The translations under genes and the position numbers were made by a program. A stretch of 53,513 nucleotides of DNA, from assembly GCF_902488535.1 (NCBI RefSeq), contig NZ_CABTWO010000016.1, positions 1 through 53,513 of the forward strand, in the 5' to 3' direction. Positions 1-8,818 of the stretch are shown piece by piece. This DNA is from an uncultured Mobiluncus sp. GTDB taxonomy: Bacteria; Actinomycetota; Actinomycetes; Actinomycetales; Actinomycetaceae. How positions within the stretch are numbered: position 1 is the first letter of the stretch; each line of letters starts with the position of its first letter. Below the pieces are notes generated by a model that ran no database searches, was not told the DNA's origin, and was given only the letters and a program-made list of their open reading frames with translations.

Positions 1-881
1 AGGGATTTAAGGGATTCTAAATTTTCTCCAAAGGCGGCTTGCAGTGCGCCCGGCTCAGGGCCGCGGCGCAAAATCCCTCGAGAACTCGACACAATAATCC
101 GGTCTGCGGCTTTCCCAAAGACTTTGGCGACACTTTCAGCGTTTCCACCCTGAGCGCCAAAACCGGGCACCAGCAGGGGCGCATTCGCAGCATCCAGCAG
201 CGACTCCAAACCGCGCATACGCTCCCCCACAGTGGCTCCGACGACCAACCCCACGTGGCCCCAGTACCCCGCTTGTGCCGCCTCACGATTTTCCGCACCC
301 GCACGTTGCATAATATCCGCGGCTAGGGACCTCACCGGTGTTTCACCGTCGTCCATAATCATCGCCGACTGAATCGAGGCGGACTCCGGGTTGGAAGTCA
401 AAGCCAAAACGAACGTCCCCTTGCCGTTCTGTTTCGCCAGGTCCAGTGCGGGACGCAGGGACTCAAATCCCAAGAACGGACTCAGCGTCATCGCGTCAGC
501 CTCCAGCGGCCCTTCTGACAGGTACGCCCTCGCGTAAGCGCTCATAGTGGAACCGATGTCGCCACGCTTCACGTCCACAATGCTGAGTGCCCCAACATCG
601 TGAATCGCCCGCAGAGTGGCGGTGAGCGCGGAAATCCCGGACGAGCCATATTCCTCAAACAGAGCCGATTGCGGTTTAAAGAATCCGCACAAATCGCCCA
701 GCGCATCCAGCACTCGCATGGAAAAATCCCATACTCCCGCCCCACTGCGCGGTAACCCCCAAGCCTCCAGCAACTCCGGGTGAGGATCAATCCCCACGCA
801 CAAGGGTCCCTGGTTCGCTATGGTTTCCTGGCAACGTTTCCCGAATGGTTCAACCGGATTAGCTTCTGGCGCAGCGCTCAT
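1..881 (-). CDS. pyrF: orotidine 5'-phosphate decarboxylase, 3' end outside window
   Basis: Last step of UMP synthesis, decarboxylating OMP to UMP. The frame opens with ATG at 881, preceded by GAGAAAGGGAAGTC as a ribosome-binding site, and stays open to base 1, giving about 293 visible residues. Motifs of the family-2 (actinobacterial/mycobacterial) enzyme are present: GIDPHP near residue 30, FKPQSALFEEYG near 68-79, the catalytic DVKRGD at 103-108, and VPGFGAQGG near the C-terminus. Family-2 enzymes are about 270-290 residues, so only a short tail can be missing. It is last in the pyr operon, 71 bases after carB, with a strong hairpin in the gap. Confidence 0.93.
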   Translation of the reverse strand, partial: MSAAPEANPVEPFGKRCQETIANQGPLCVGIDPHPELLEAWGLPRSGAGVWDFSMRVLDALGDLCGFFKPQSALFEEYGSSGISALTATLRAIHDVGALSIVDVKRGDIGSTMSAYARAYLSEGPLEADAMTLSPFLGFESLRPALDLAKQNGKGTFVLALTSNPESASIQSAMIMDDGETPVRSLAADIMQRAGAENREAAQAGYWGHVGLVVGATVGERMRGLESLLDAANAPLLVPGFGAQGGNAESVAKVFGKAADRIIVSSSRGILRRGPEPGALQAAFGENLESLKS

Positions 882-904
882 GACTTCCCTTTCTCAAGTG
901 ACAT

Positions 905-942
905 CAGGAAACCGCTCGGAGAGACAAAACCCGAGCTTCCTG
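905..942 (-). promoter_or_regulatory. hairpin between carB and pyrF
   Basis: CAGGAA (905-910) and GCTCGG (914-919) pair with CCGAGC (931-936) and TTCCTG (937-942). This gives 12 base pairs with a 3-base bulge and an 11-base loop. No T-run follows on the minus strand, so it is not a classic terminator. It begins about 10 bases after the carB stop and ends about 12 bases before the pyrF ribosome-binding site. It could be an attenuator, an RNA processing or stability element, or a protein-binding site; the function is inferred. Confidence 0.5.
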
Positions 943-952
943 AAAAGTCATT

Positions 953-3900
953 TTATGCCTTACCGGGCGTGCGGGTACCGGACTTCTCCATCTCAATTTG
1001 ACGTTCCTGCAAAGACCGCACCGTAAAGGTCTGTCCCTGACTTAAGAAATCCATCACCTGCACGGCGACTTGCAGGGTCCGCATAGTCGTGATGATGACC
1101 TTGTTGGCGGTGGCAGCCGCGGTACGAATCCGGTATCCCGCTTCACGAGTGCCCTTGCCGCGTTCCGGAGTGTTGACGACCATGCCGACTTCCTCGGATT
1201 TTACGAAAGAGCTGAAGGCCGTGTCGGCTGACCCGTCGGTGAGCTGACGGTCCTTTTCCACTCGGGTAACCGGAATCCCGTTGCGTTCCAGGACCGATGC
1301 TGTCCCCTCGGTAGCCACCAGCTTGTAGCCCAGCTGGTGCAGGCGCGAACAGGGCAAAATAATGTGGCGTTTGTCCCGGTCAGATACCGTCACCACAATA
1401 GTCGTGCCCGGTTTGGGCAGTGCCCCGACCGTTGCCAGCTCCGACTTGGCATAGGCCATCGGCAGGTTCACACCCAAGCCCATTGCCTCGCCGGTCGAGC
1501 GCATTTCCGGTCCCAGAATCGTATCGACCATCGTGCCGCTAAAGGTGCGGAAACGCTTGAACGGAAGGACGACTTCCTTGACGGCAATGTCGGGATAGTT
1601 ACTCCACTGGGCAAAGTCCACACCGGGCAGCATCCCGCACTGGCGCAACTGGGCGATGGTGGTGCCGGTCATGACTTTGGCGGCCGCCTTCGCCAGGGGA
1701 ACTCCGGTCGCTTTCGCCACGAACGGAACCGTCCGCGACGCTCTGGGGTTTGCTTCGATAATATTGAGCACTCCCGCCGCCAGCGCGAACTGAATGTTGA
1801 TGAGCCCGACAGTGCCCACGCCTTGGGCAATGGACTCGGTCGCGGCGCGTATCTGGTTAATTATCGTGCCCGAGAGCGTGGCGGGAGGCAGCACGCAAGC
1901 CGAGTCGCCGGAGTGAATGCCCGCCTCTTCGATGTGCTCCATCACGCCAGCCAGGTACAGCTCGTGACCGTCATAGAGCGCGTCCACATCGATTTCGATG
2001 GCGTCGTCCATGAAATGGTCAATGAGCAGCGGTCCGGCGCCGACTCCGGCCGAGTCCGGCCCCAATCGACTGAGGTAATCCTCGAAATGGTCGGCGTTGA
2101 AAATGATTTCCATGCCGCGTCCCCCCAGCACATAGGAGGGGCGAGCCAGCAGAGGGAACCCAATCTCGGCGGCGATGTCTCGCGCTCCGGCGTTCGTGGT
2201 GGCGGTGCCGTGAGCGGGTGCGGCCACCCCGGCGGCGGTATAGACCCGTTCGAACTCTTGCCGGTCCTCGGCCAGGTCAATCGCACGCGCCTGGGTGCCC
2301 AAAATTGGCACTCCGGCATCGGTGAGGCGCCGCGCCAGAGACAGCGGGGTTTGGCCTCCCAACTGGACAATCATCCCCGCTACCGGACCGCAAGCCAGTT
2401 CTGCCCGGTACACCTCATAGACGTCTTCAAAGGTCAAGGGCTCAAAGTACAGCCGAGACGCGATGTCATAATCGGTCGACACGGTCTCAGGGTTGCAGTT
2501 GACCATGATCGTGTCGTAGTCGTCTTTCAGCGTCAGGGCGGCGTGCACGCAAGAGTAGTCGAATTCGATACCCTGCCCGATACGGTTCGGCCCGGAACCC
2601 AAAATAATGACCGCCGGTTTCTCACGCGGCTGTACTTCGGTGCTGAGGTCGTAGGACGAATAATGATAAGGCGTGTTGGCACCGAATTCGCCGGCGCAAG
2701 TGTCGACTTTCTTGTACACCGGATGCAGGCCAAAGGCGTCGCGCACTTCCCGCACGGTGTCCTCAGAAATGCCCCTAATCTGGGCGATTTGCAGGTCTGA
2801 GAATCCGTGACGTTTCGCTTCGCGCAGCAGCTGGGGCTGCAAAGCGGGAGCTTCCCGCAGGCGCTTCGCCACCTCACAGAGGATAAACAGCTGGTCGATA
2901 AACCACGGATCTATCTTAGTTGCGGCATAGATGTCGGCAGCCGACGCTCCCCCGCGCATTGCCTGCACCACTTGGGTCAAGCGTCGCTCTGTGGGGGTAG
3001 CCATTTGTTCCAGCAGCTGCGCGGTTTGTTCCGGACTTGGAGCGGGCTGGGCGAAGTCAAAGCTGGACCCGCGCTTATCCAAGGAACGCAACGCCTTTTG
3101 CAGAGCCTCGGTAAAGTTTCTGCCGATGGCCATCGCTTCGCCCACCGACTTCATGGTGGTGGTCAGTGTCGGGTCAGCCGCGGGAAACTTTTCAAAAGCA
3201 AACCGCGGCGCTTTCACCACCACATAATCCAAGGTGGGCTCGAAGGACGCCGGGGTGGACAGCGTGATGTCGTTGGGAATCTCGTCCAAGGTGTAACCCA
3301 CTGCCAGCCGAGCGGCGATTTTTGCAATCGGGAACCCCGTTGCTTTTGACGCCAGGGCCGAAGAACGCGACACCCGCGGGTTCATTTCAATAACGATAAT
3401 CCGACCGGTCTGGGGGTGGACGGCGAACTGGATATTACACCCGCCCGTGTCCACACCGACCTCGCGAATGACGGCAATCCCGATATCGCGCAGCCGCTGC
3501 ATTTCCCGATCAGTCAAAGTCATGGCGGGTGCCACCGTGATGGAATCCCCCGTATGCACCCCCACCGGGTCGAGGTTCTCGATAGAACACACCACCACTA
3601 CGTTATCGGCACGATCCCGCATCAGTTCGAGCTCGTATTCTTTCCATCCAATGATGGCTTCTTCCAACAGAACTTCGTTCGTCAGCGAGTCGGACAGGCC
3701 AGCCAAGGCAATCCGCTCCAAATCCTGCTGATTATAGGCAATCCCGGAGCCCAGGCCCCCCATGGTAAACGACGGGCGCACCACGACGGGAAAACCGAGC
3801 TGCGCGACCGCCGCGTTGACCTCCTCTAGGGAATGGGCAATGAAAGACCGCGCCACTTCTGCGCCGCAGCGTTCCACGACTTTCTTAAATTCTTCCCGGT

Positions 3901-4282
3901 CCTCACCCGCGTTGATGGCTGCGGCGTTGGCACCAATGAGCTCGACCTGGTATTTGTCTAAAATCCCGGTTTCACTCAAGTTAATCGCCGCGTTCAAGGC
4001 CGTTTGTCCGCCCAGGGTGGGCAGCAGCGCGTCGGGGCGTTCCTTGGCGATAATCGATTCCAAAAATTCGGTGGTAATCGGTTCGATATAGGTGCAGTCG
4101 GCGACCTCCGGGTCGGTCATAATCGTGGCGGGGTTGGAGTTGACCAGGATGACTTTTAAGCCCTCGTTACGCAGCACTCGACAGGCTTGAGTACCCGAAT
4201 AGTCAAACTCGGCCGCCTGACCGATGACAATCGGCCCGGAGCCGATGACCATAACAGAATGTAAATCTTGACGCAGCGGCAT
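953..4282 (-). CDS. carB: carbamoyl-phosphate synthase large subunit
   Basis: Makes carbamoyl phosphate from bicarbonate, ATP and the ammonia released by CarA, for pyrimidine and arginine synthesis. At 1109 residues it is full length. Two homologous ATP-grasp halves are visible: the first opens with VMVIGSGPIVIGQAAEFDYS, the second with VIILGSGPNRIGQGIEFDYS near residue 560. Each carries EANPR/EMNPR-type ATP-grasp signatures (VIEMNPRVSRSSALASK and IIEANPRASRTVPFVAK). The last 130 residues look like the MGS-like allosteric domain. The start overlaps the carA stop by one base (TGATG), indicating translational coupling. Confidence 0.97.
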   Translation of the reverse strand: MPLRQDLHSVMVIGSGPIVIGQAAEFDYSGTQACRVLRNEGLKVILVNSNPATIMTDPEVADCTYIEPITTEFLESIIAKERPDALLPTLGGQTALNAAINLSETGILDKYQVELIGANAAAINAGEDREEFKKVVERCGAEVARSFIAHSLEEVNAAVAQLGFPVVVRPSFTMGGLGSGIAYNQQDLERIALAGLSDSLTNEVLLEEAIIGWKEYELELMRDRADNVVVVCSIENLDPVGVHTGDSITVAPAMTLTDREMQRLRDIGIAVIREVGVDTGGCNIQFAVHPQTGRIIVIEMNPRVSRSSALASKATGFPIAKIAARLAVGYTLDEIPNDITLSTPASFEPTLDYVVVKAPRFAFEKFPAADPTLTTTMKSVGEAMAIGRNFTEALQKALRSLDKRGSSFDFAQPAPSPEQTAQLLEQMATPTERRLTQVVQAMRGGASAADIYAATKIDPWFIDQLFILCEVAKRLREAPALQPQLLREAKRHGFSDLQIAQIRGISEDTVREVRDAFGLHPVYKKVDTCAGEFGANTPYHYSSYDLSTEVQPREKPAVIILGSGPNRIGQGIEFDYSCVHAALTLKDDYDTIMVNCNPETVSTDYDIASRLYFEPLTFEDVYEVYRAELACGPVAGMIVQLGGQTPLSLARRLTDAGVPILGTQARAIDLAEDRQEFERVYTAAGVAAPAHGTATTNAGARDIAAEIGFPLLARPSYVLGGRGMEIIFNADHFEDYLSRLGPDSAGVGAGPLLIDHFMDDAIEIDVDALYDGHELYLAGVMEHIEEAGIHSGDSACVLPPATLSGTIINQIRAATESIAQGVGTVGLINIQFALAAGVLNIIEANPRASRTVPFVAKATGVPLAKAAAKVMTGTTIAQLRQCGMLPGVDFAQWSNYPDIAVKEVVLPFKRFRTFSGTMVDTILGPEMRSTGEAMGLGVNLPMAYAKSELATVGALPKPGTTIVVTVSDRDKRHIILPCSRLHQLGYKLVATEGTASVLERNGIPVTRVEKDRQLTDGSADTAFSSFVKSEEVGMVVNTPERGKGTREAGYRIRTAAATANKVIITTMRTLQVAVQVMDFLSQGQTFTVRSLQERQIEMEKSGTRTPGKA

Positions 4283-5547
4283 CAGGCCTCCGCCTTCCCG
4301 GTGGTATTTTCAGAGCGATGTTGCAACATCATCTGTAAAAAGTCGTTGAACAGGTGCGACGCGTCGTGGGGACCGGCGGCAGCTTCGGGGTGATATTGCA
4401 CGGAAAAGGCCGGAATGTCCAAACATCTCAGACCTTCCACGATATTGTCGTTCAGTCCGATGTGGGTGACTTCCGCTCGGCCGTATTTTCCGTTGCAAAA
4501 GGGCGTTACCGAGACTTCTCCCAGCGGCATATCTACCGCGAAACCGTGGTTGTGGGCGGTAATTTCGACTTTGCCGGTGCGTCGATCCAATACCGGCTGG
4601 TTCACTCCTCGGTGACCGTAAACCAGCTTGTACGTTCCGTATCCCAGGGCGCGACCCAACAGCTGATTGCCGAAACAGATTCCGAAATACGGCAGTCCCG
4701 CGTCCAACACTTCGCGCAGCAACTCGATTTCATGGGTGGCCGCGCTAGGGTCGCCGGGCCCGTTTGAGAAAAACACCCCGTCCGGGTTGATGGACTGCAG
4801 GTCTTTCAGGGTCGAGTCCGCGGGAAACACGTGAATTTCCACGCCCAGGGAAGCCAAAATTTCCGGGGTGCGAGACTTGACCCCCAAGTCCAATGCCGCT
4901 AACACCGCCCGTGGGCTCCCACCGGTGAATTCACCGGTGGGAGCAATCACGTAGGGGGTTTTGGTAGAGACTTCGGCGCTGAGCGCCGCCCCCGCCATAC
5001 GCGGGGAGTCTTGAATGATGGAACGCAAAGCCGCTACCGCATGGGGTTCCAGATTTTCGGCGCCGACCGGCAGGGCGTCGCCCGAAAAAATGCCTCCCCG
5101 CAAGGCACCGGCTTGACGAATATGCAAAGTCAAAGCCCGCGTATCCACATCGCTAATCCCCACGATGCCGTGACGCACCAGCTCCTCTTCCAGGTCGCTT
5201 TCGGCACGCCAGTTCGAGGCTCGGCGGGCCGGATCGCGCACAACATAACCCGCCACCCAAATCTGGTTAGATTCCGGGTCGGTCGTGTTCATGCCGGTGT
5301 TACCGATGTGTGGCGCGGTCATGACCAAGATTTGCCGATGATAGGAAGGATCCGTGAGAGATTCTTGATAGCCGGTCATTCCAGTGGAAAACACGACTTC
5401 ACCCAAGGTTCGCCCGCTGGCTCCGAAGGCCTTGCCCGCTAGGGCAAAACCGTCCTCCAGAACCAGCACCGCGTCCGCCCGATCCATCGGGAGCGCGGGA
5501 TGGGCAAAACCTTGCGGATTATTGCTTTGACTGAGCATTTCCGTCAT
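4282..5547 (-). CDS. carA: carbamoyl-phosphate synthase small subunit (glutaminase)
   Basis: Hydrolyses glutamine and channels ammonia to CarB. The class I glutamine amidotransferase domain is intact: nucleophile Cys in GICFGNQLLGRALG, and the His-Glu pair in VQYHPEAAAGP. The GICFGNQ form (Asn for the usual His) is common in actinobacterial CarA. The frame is open further upstream inside pyrC, but the ATG at 5547, 10 bases after the pyrC stop, gives 421 residues and a family-like N-terminus (AVLVLEDG near residue 25). The ribosome-binding site is weak, and an in-frame Met at 5487 cannot be excluded. Fourth gene of the pyr operon. Confidence 0.93.
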   Translation of the reverse strand: MTEMLSQSNNPQGFAHPALPMDRADAVLVLEDGFALAGKAFGASGRTLGEVVFSTGMTGYQESLTDPSYHRQILVMTAPHIGNTGMNTTDPESNQIWVAGYVVRDPARRASNWRAESDLEEELVRHGIVGISDVDTRALTLHIRQAGALRGGIFSGDALPVGAENLEPHAVAALRSIIQDSPRMAGAALSAEVSTKTPYVIAPTGEFTGGSPRAVLAALDLGVKSRTPEILASLGVEIHVFPADSTLKDLQSINPDGVFFSNGPGDPSAATHEIELLREVLDAGLPYFGICFGNQLLGRALGYGTYKLVYGHRGVNQPVLDRRTGKVEITAHNHGFAVDMPLGEVSVTPFCNGKYGRAEVTHIGLNDNIVEGLRCLDIPAFSVQYHPEAAAGPHDASHLFNDFLQMMLQHRSENTTGKAEA

Positions 5548-5557
5548 GGTTCGGTTC

Positions 5558-6868
5558 TCAGCGCTGATCGAGCGGGATAGCCGTGGCGTCCTTAATCGTG
5601 AACTCGCCCTTCCACATGGTGTACCGCGCCTGACCGGGCAGTTCCATGCCCAGGTAGGGGGTGTTCGTAGACAGGGAATGCTGCGAGTCCAGGTCAATAG
5701 TGCGGCGCGTGGAGGGATCCCACAAGGTCAGGTTCGCCGGTTTTCCGGTGACGATGCCCTGGCCCTGTTCCTTGACCCGCCCGATGTGCGCCGGCGCGGT
5801 GGACATAACTCGCGCCACGTCCTCCCACGTGAACTTGCCGGAATCGACCATGACTTTCTGAACCACCGGCAGAGCGGTTTCCAAACCAATCATGCCGAAA
5901 GCCCCGGCTTGCCACTCGCAGTCCTTTTCCTCCAAAGGATGGGGCGCGTGGTCGGTACCAATACAGTCGATGGTGCCGTCCATCAGGCCGGCTACCACGG
6001 CTTCGGTGTCCGCAGCAGTACGCAGCGGCGGGTTGACCTTGTAACGCGGGTCGTAAGTCTTGGCCATGTCTTCGGTCAGCAAGATGTGGTGCGGGGTGGC
6101 TTCGGCAGTCACGGCAATGCCGCGGCTCTTGGCCCACCGCACAATGTCTACCGAGCCCGCGGTGGACACGTGACAGATGTGGACTCGTGAACCCACGTGA
6201 GAAGCCAACTGAATATCGCGCAGGATAATGGCTTCTTCCGCGACCGCCGGCCATCCGGGCATACCCATTACAGCTGACAGCGGAGACTCGTTCATCTGCG
6301 CATTTTCCGTCAGACGCGGGTCTTGAGCGTGCTGAGCGACCACACCATCAAAGGTCTTTACATATTCCAGAGCGCGGCGCATCAACACCGGGTCAGAGAC
6401 GCATTTTCCATCGTCAGAGAACACCGAAACGTGTGCGTCCGAACGGTTCATGGACCCTAAGTCCGCCAGGTGTTCACCTTGCAGACCGGCGGAAACGGCA
6501 CCGACTGGGCACACCTGCACCCAGCCCGCCAGATTCCCCAAGTGCACGACCTGCTCTACGATACCGGCGTTGTCTTGGACAGGAGTGGTGTTTGCCATCG
6601 CGTGGACGCAGGTGTAGCCGCCGTAAGCAGCCGAGAGCGTGCCGGAAGCGACCGTTTCCGCATCCTCACCGCCGGGTTCGCGCAGGTGAGTGTGCATATC
6701 GACCAGGCCCGGCAAAGCCACCAAGCCGTTGCCATCTATGGTCGTGGCACCGGCAGAAACAGCGTCCGCCGCGTCGGCACCTACACCCGCGAAAACGCCG
6801 TCCTTGACAGCAATGTCAGCCCCCTGACCGTTCGGCAGGGTTACGTTCTTAATCAAATATTCCTTCAC
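5558..6868 (-). CDS. pyrC: dihydroorotase
   Basis: Cyclises carbamoyl aspartate to dihydroorotate. It is a 436-residue class I (long, AllB-like) amidohydrolase. Metal-binding HTH is at residues 59-61 within DMHTHLREPGG, followed by HICHVSTAGS, EATPHHILLTED and the C-terminal GTDHAPHPLEEK with the catalytic Asp. The start is GTG at 6868; it overlaps the pyrB stop by 4 bases (GTGA), so translation is probably coupled. The order pyrR-pyrB-pyrC-carA-carB-pyrF is typical of actinobacteria. Confidence 0.96.
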   Translation of the reverse strand: MKEYLIKNVTLPNGQGADIAVKDGVFAGVGADAADAVSAGATTIDGNGLVALPGLVDMHTHLREPGGEDAETVASGTLSAAYGGYTCVHAMANTTPVQDNAGIVEQVVHLGNLAGWVQVCPVGAVSAGLQGEHLADLGSMNRSDAHVSVFSDDGKCVSDPVLMRRALEYVKTFDGVVAQHAQDPRLTENAQMNESPLSAVMGMPGWPAVAEEAIILRDIQLASHVGSRVHICHVSTAGSVDIVRWAKSRGIAVTAEATPHHILLTEDMAKTYDPRYKVNPPLRTAADTEAVVAGLMDGTIDCIGTDHAPHPLEEKDCEWQAGAFGMIGLETALPVVQKVMVDSGKFTWEDVARVMSTAPAHIGRVKEQGQGIVTGKPANLTLWDPSTRRTIDLDSQHSLSTNTPYLGMELPGQARYTMWKGEFTIKDATAIPLDQR

Positions 6869-7833
6869 AGCAGGCCTCCTTCCGGCGCGAGCAAAAGGTA
6901 GAGAGCAGCCATCCGGACACTCACGCCGTTTCCAACTTGTTCAACAATGACAGACTTTGCGGAATCTGCGGCTTGGGCGCAGATTTCCATACCGCGGTTC
7001 ATCGGACCGGGGTGCATGATAACCGTGCGTTCGGGCAGGTTAGTGAAACGGGTGTTGTTCAAACCGTAAGCCCGGTGATATTCGACCACAGACGGGAAGT
7101 AGCCCCCGCCGGCAGAACTCATACGCTCGCGCTGCACCCGCAGCATCATCACCGCATCAGGATTGGTAGCCAAGGCCACATCCAAGTCGTAGGACACGTC
7201 ACACTTCCAGTTTTCTACCCCAACCGGCATCAGGGTCGGCGGACCGACCAGGGTCACGTGGGCGCCCAAGGTCGACATCAAGTCCACGTTGGAGCGAGCA
7301 ACACGAGAGTGCAGGATATCGCCTACGATGACTACGTGGGCGCCATTTAGGTCTTTACCTGCAAGGTCGCCGCCACTCAAACCGAGGTAGTGCCGGCGCA
7401 GAGTCATCGCGTCGAGCAGAGCCTGGGTGGGGTGTTGATGTTCGCCGTCACCAGCGTTGAGGACGGGCACGTCAGACCAGCCGGCGTTGGCCAACCGGTA
7501 GGCCGCCCCGGAGGAGGAATGGCGGATAACGATGCCGTCAACCCGCATGGCCTGCAGGGTCAAGGCCGTATCTTTCAGGGATTCGCCTTTCGCAACCGAG
7601 GAACCTTTCGCAGAAAAGTTGATGACGTCCGCGCTGAGGCGCTTGGCCGCGGTTTCAAAAGAAATCCGCGTCCGGGTGGAGTTCTCAAAAAAGAGGTTGA
7701 CCACGGTTTTGCCGCGCAAGGTCGGCAGTTTTTTCACCTTTTGAGCCTGGGTCATCGCCATGGCTTCGGCAGTATCCAAAATTTTCAGGACATCTTCGTG
7801 GCTCAAATCAGCCGCAGAGAGCAAATGTCGCAT
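6865..7833 (-). CDS. pyrB: aspartate carbamoyltransferase catalytic subunit
   Basis: Condenses carbamoyl phosphate with aspartate. At 322 residues it has the expected length. The carbamoyl-phosphate loop FENSTRTR is at residues 49-56, the second lysine loop is in SAKGSSVAKGES, then HPTQALLD and the C-terminal HPGPMNRGMEI. No pyrI regulatory-chain gene is nearby, as expected for an actinobacterial operon. The start ATG at 7833 lies 5 bases after the pyrR stop. Confidence 0.97.
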   Translation of the reverse strand: MRHLLSAADLSHEDVLKILDTAEAMAMTQAQKVKKLPTLRGKTVVNLFFENSTRTRISFETAAKRLSADVINFSAKGSSVAKGESLKDTALTLQAMRVDGIVIRHSSSGAAYRLANAGWSDVPVLNAGDGEHQHPTQALLDAMTLRRHYLGLSGGDLAGKDLNGAHVVIVGDILHSRVARSNVDLMSTLGAHVTLVGPPTLMPVGVENWKCDVSYDLDVALATNPDAVMMLRVQRERMSSAGGGYFPSVVEYHRAYGLNNTRFTNLPERTVIMHPGPMNRGMEICAQAADSAKSVIVEQVGNGVSVRMAALYLLLAPEGGLL

Positions 7834-7838
7834 GATTT

Positions 7839-8378
7839 TTATTCCTTCCCGTCTGCAATAATCACGGCGTCTTCGCCGTCACTGTCTTGAAGTTTTACGA
7901 GTACCTGTTCCGCCCGTGAAGTGGGCAGATTCTTTCCGATGTAGTCAGCGCGAATCGGAAGTTCGCGGTGACCGCGGTCCACCAGCACGGCTAACTGCAC
8001 TTGGGCAGGGCGGCCGTGATCGTTCAACGCATCGAGCGCAGCCCGGATGGTTCGTCCGGAATAGAGCACGTCGTCGACGAGGATGACCGTTTTACCGTCA
8101 ATGCCGGTTTTAGGCATCACGGTGGGTTTCGGTACGCGTATCGGTTGACGGGAAAGATCATCGCGGTACAGGGTGATGTCCAGGGTGCCAACCGGGACGT
8201 CTGTATCGGGATTATTTTCCTTTAAAAAATTCCCCAACCGATTGGCTAGCTCAACGCCACGGGTGGGGATTCCTAACAGAACGACATCTTCAAGACCCTG
8301 GTTTTTCTCCATAATCTCGAAGGCCAGTCGTTTCAGCGAACGGGCAATGTCAGCACTGCCCAACACTGTTTTTTCCAT
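7839..8378 (-). CDS. pyrR: bifunctional pyr operon RNA-binding regulator / uracil phosphoribosyltransferase
   Basis: PyrR senses UMP/UTP and binds pyr mRNA; it also has uracil phosphoribosyltransferase activity. The PRPP-binding signature VILVDDVLYSGRT is intact. I chose ATG at 8378 (179 residues) because it has GAAAGG eight bases upstream and begins with the family-like MEKTVLGSADIARSL. A longer frame reaches 8450 but without homology. First gene of the operon, so it probably autoregulates through the leader hairpin at 8385-8414. In mycobacteria PyrR is known to repress translation rather than to attenuate transcription; the same mode is inferred here. Confidence 0.95.
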   Translation of the reverse strand: MEKTVLGSADIARSLKRLAFEIMEKNQGLEDVVLLGIPTRGVELANRLGNFLKENNPDTDVPVGTLDITLYRDDLSRQPIRVPKPTVMPKTGIDGKTVILVDDVLYSGRTIRAALDALNDHGRPAQVQLAVLVDRGHRELPIRADYIGKNLPTSRAEQVLVKLQDSDGEDAVIIADGKE

Positions 8379-8384
8379 ATTTTT

Positions 8385-8414
8385 CCTTTCTGCCTCACGG
8401 GGCAAAATTAAAGG
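8385..8414 (-). promoter_or_regulatory. pyr leader hairpin overlapping the pyrR ribosome-binding site
   Basis: On the minus strand CCUUU (plus 8410-8414) can pair with AAAGG (plus 8385-8389), which is the pyrR ribosome-binding site. An inner stem GCC/GGC closes a six-base loop CCGUGA. The fold would hide the site, and PyrR binding could stabilise it. This matches the translational repression model known for Mycobacterium smegmatis PyrR. The loop does not exactly match a binding consensus I can recall, so the assignment is tentative. Confidence 0.42.
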
Positions 8415-8578
8415 TTTTATAGCGACTCCATAGTACACGTTTTTTCCCAAGCCTCCGAATCCCCCGCCCGTGCCGGTGCAAAACGGGTCGGGAATGCTGG
8501 AACTCTCGGGGGAAATTCAGAAAGATGCGAAATTTTCAACATCGAGCGTTTTCAGGCTAAACTCCTGGCAAAATCGCC

Positions 8579-8590
8579 GATAATAAAGAC
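8579..8590 (+). promoter_or_regulatory. candidate -10 element for a leaderless transcript
   Basis: GATAAT at 8579-8584 (five of six matches to TATAAT) is followed by six bases and then the ATG at 8591. Initiation at the usual distance from a -10 would fall on the start codon itself. No convincing -35 is visible. There is no good ribosome-binding site, which fits leaderless translation. Confidence 0.4.
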
Positions 8591-8809
8591 ATGGACGAAA
8601 AACGCGAGCTGTTAATGCAGCTTCTATTCGGCAACGAGGACACGCCGGGGCTGAGCCAAGAGGTCACGCAACCCGACAACTCGCCAGAGGCCGCTGCTCG
8701 TTTCCAAAAGTGGGCCAAGGCACAACAGAAAGCCCAAACCATCAACGAAACTCTGGACAATTCGGAAAAATCCGCAGATATCCTGCGCGAAATGATGAAT
8801 CGGGATTAA
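8591..8809 (+). CDS. small hydrophilic hypothetical protein (72 aa)
   Basis: I do not recognise a family. It is a 72-residue charged protein rich in Glu, Asp, Lys and Gln, with no signal peptide, membrane segment or Cys motif. The C-terminal half (FQKWAKAQQKAQTINETLDN) looks helical and possibly coiled-coil. It is the only plus-strand gene in the first 22 kb, diverging from pyrR and converging on nusB with a 9-base gap. A near-consensus -10 sits six bases before the ATG, suggesting a leaderless mRNA. Amino-acid composition looks protein-like rather than random, and no gene competes on the other strand. A spurious ORF remains possible. Confidence 0.55.
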   Translation: MDEKRELLMQLLFGNEDTPGLSQEVTQPDNSPEAAARFQKWAKAQQKAQTINETLDNSEKSADILREMMNRD

Positions 8810-8818
8810 CTGCAGACT

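Noticed and set aside
1337..2800. Plus-strand open frame of 487 codons
   Set aside because: It lies wholly antisense to carB, whose family motifs are intact; the frame reflects codon bias of carB. It has no ribosome-binding site or recognisable domain.
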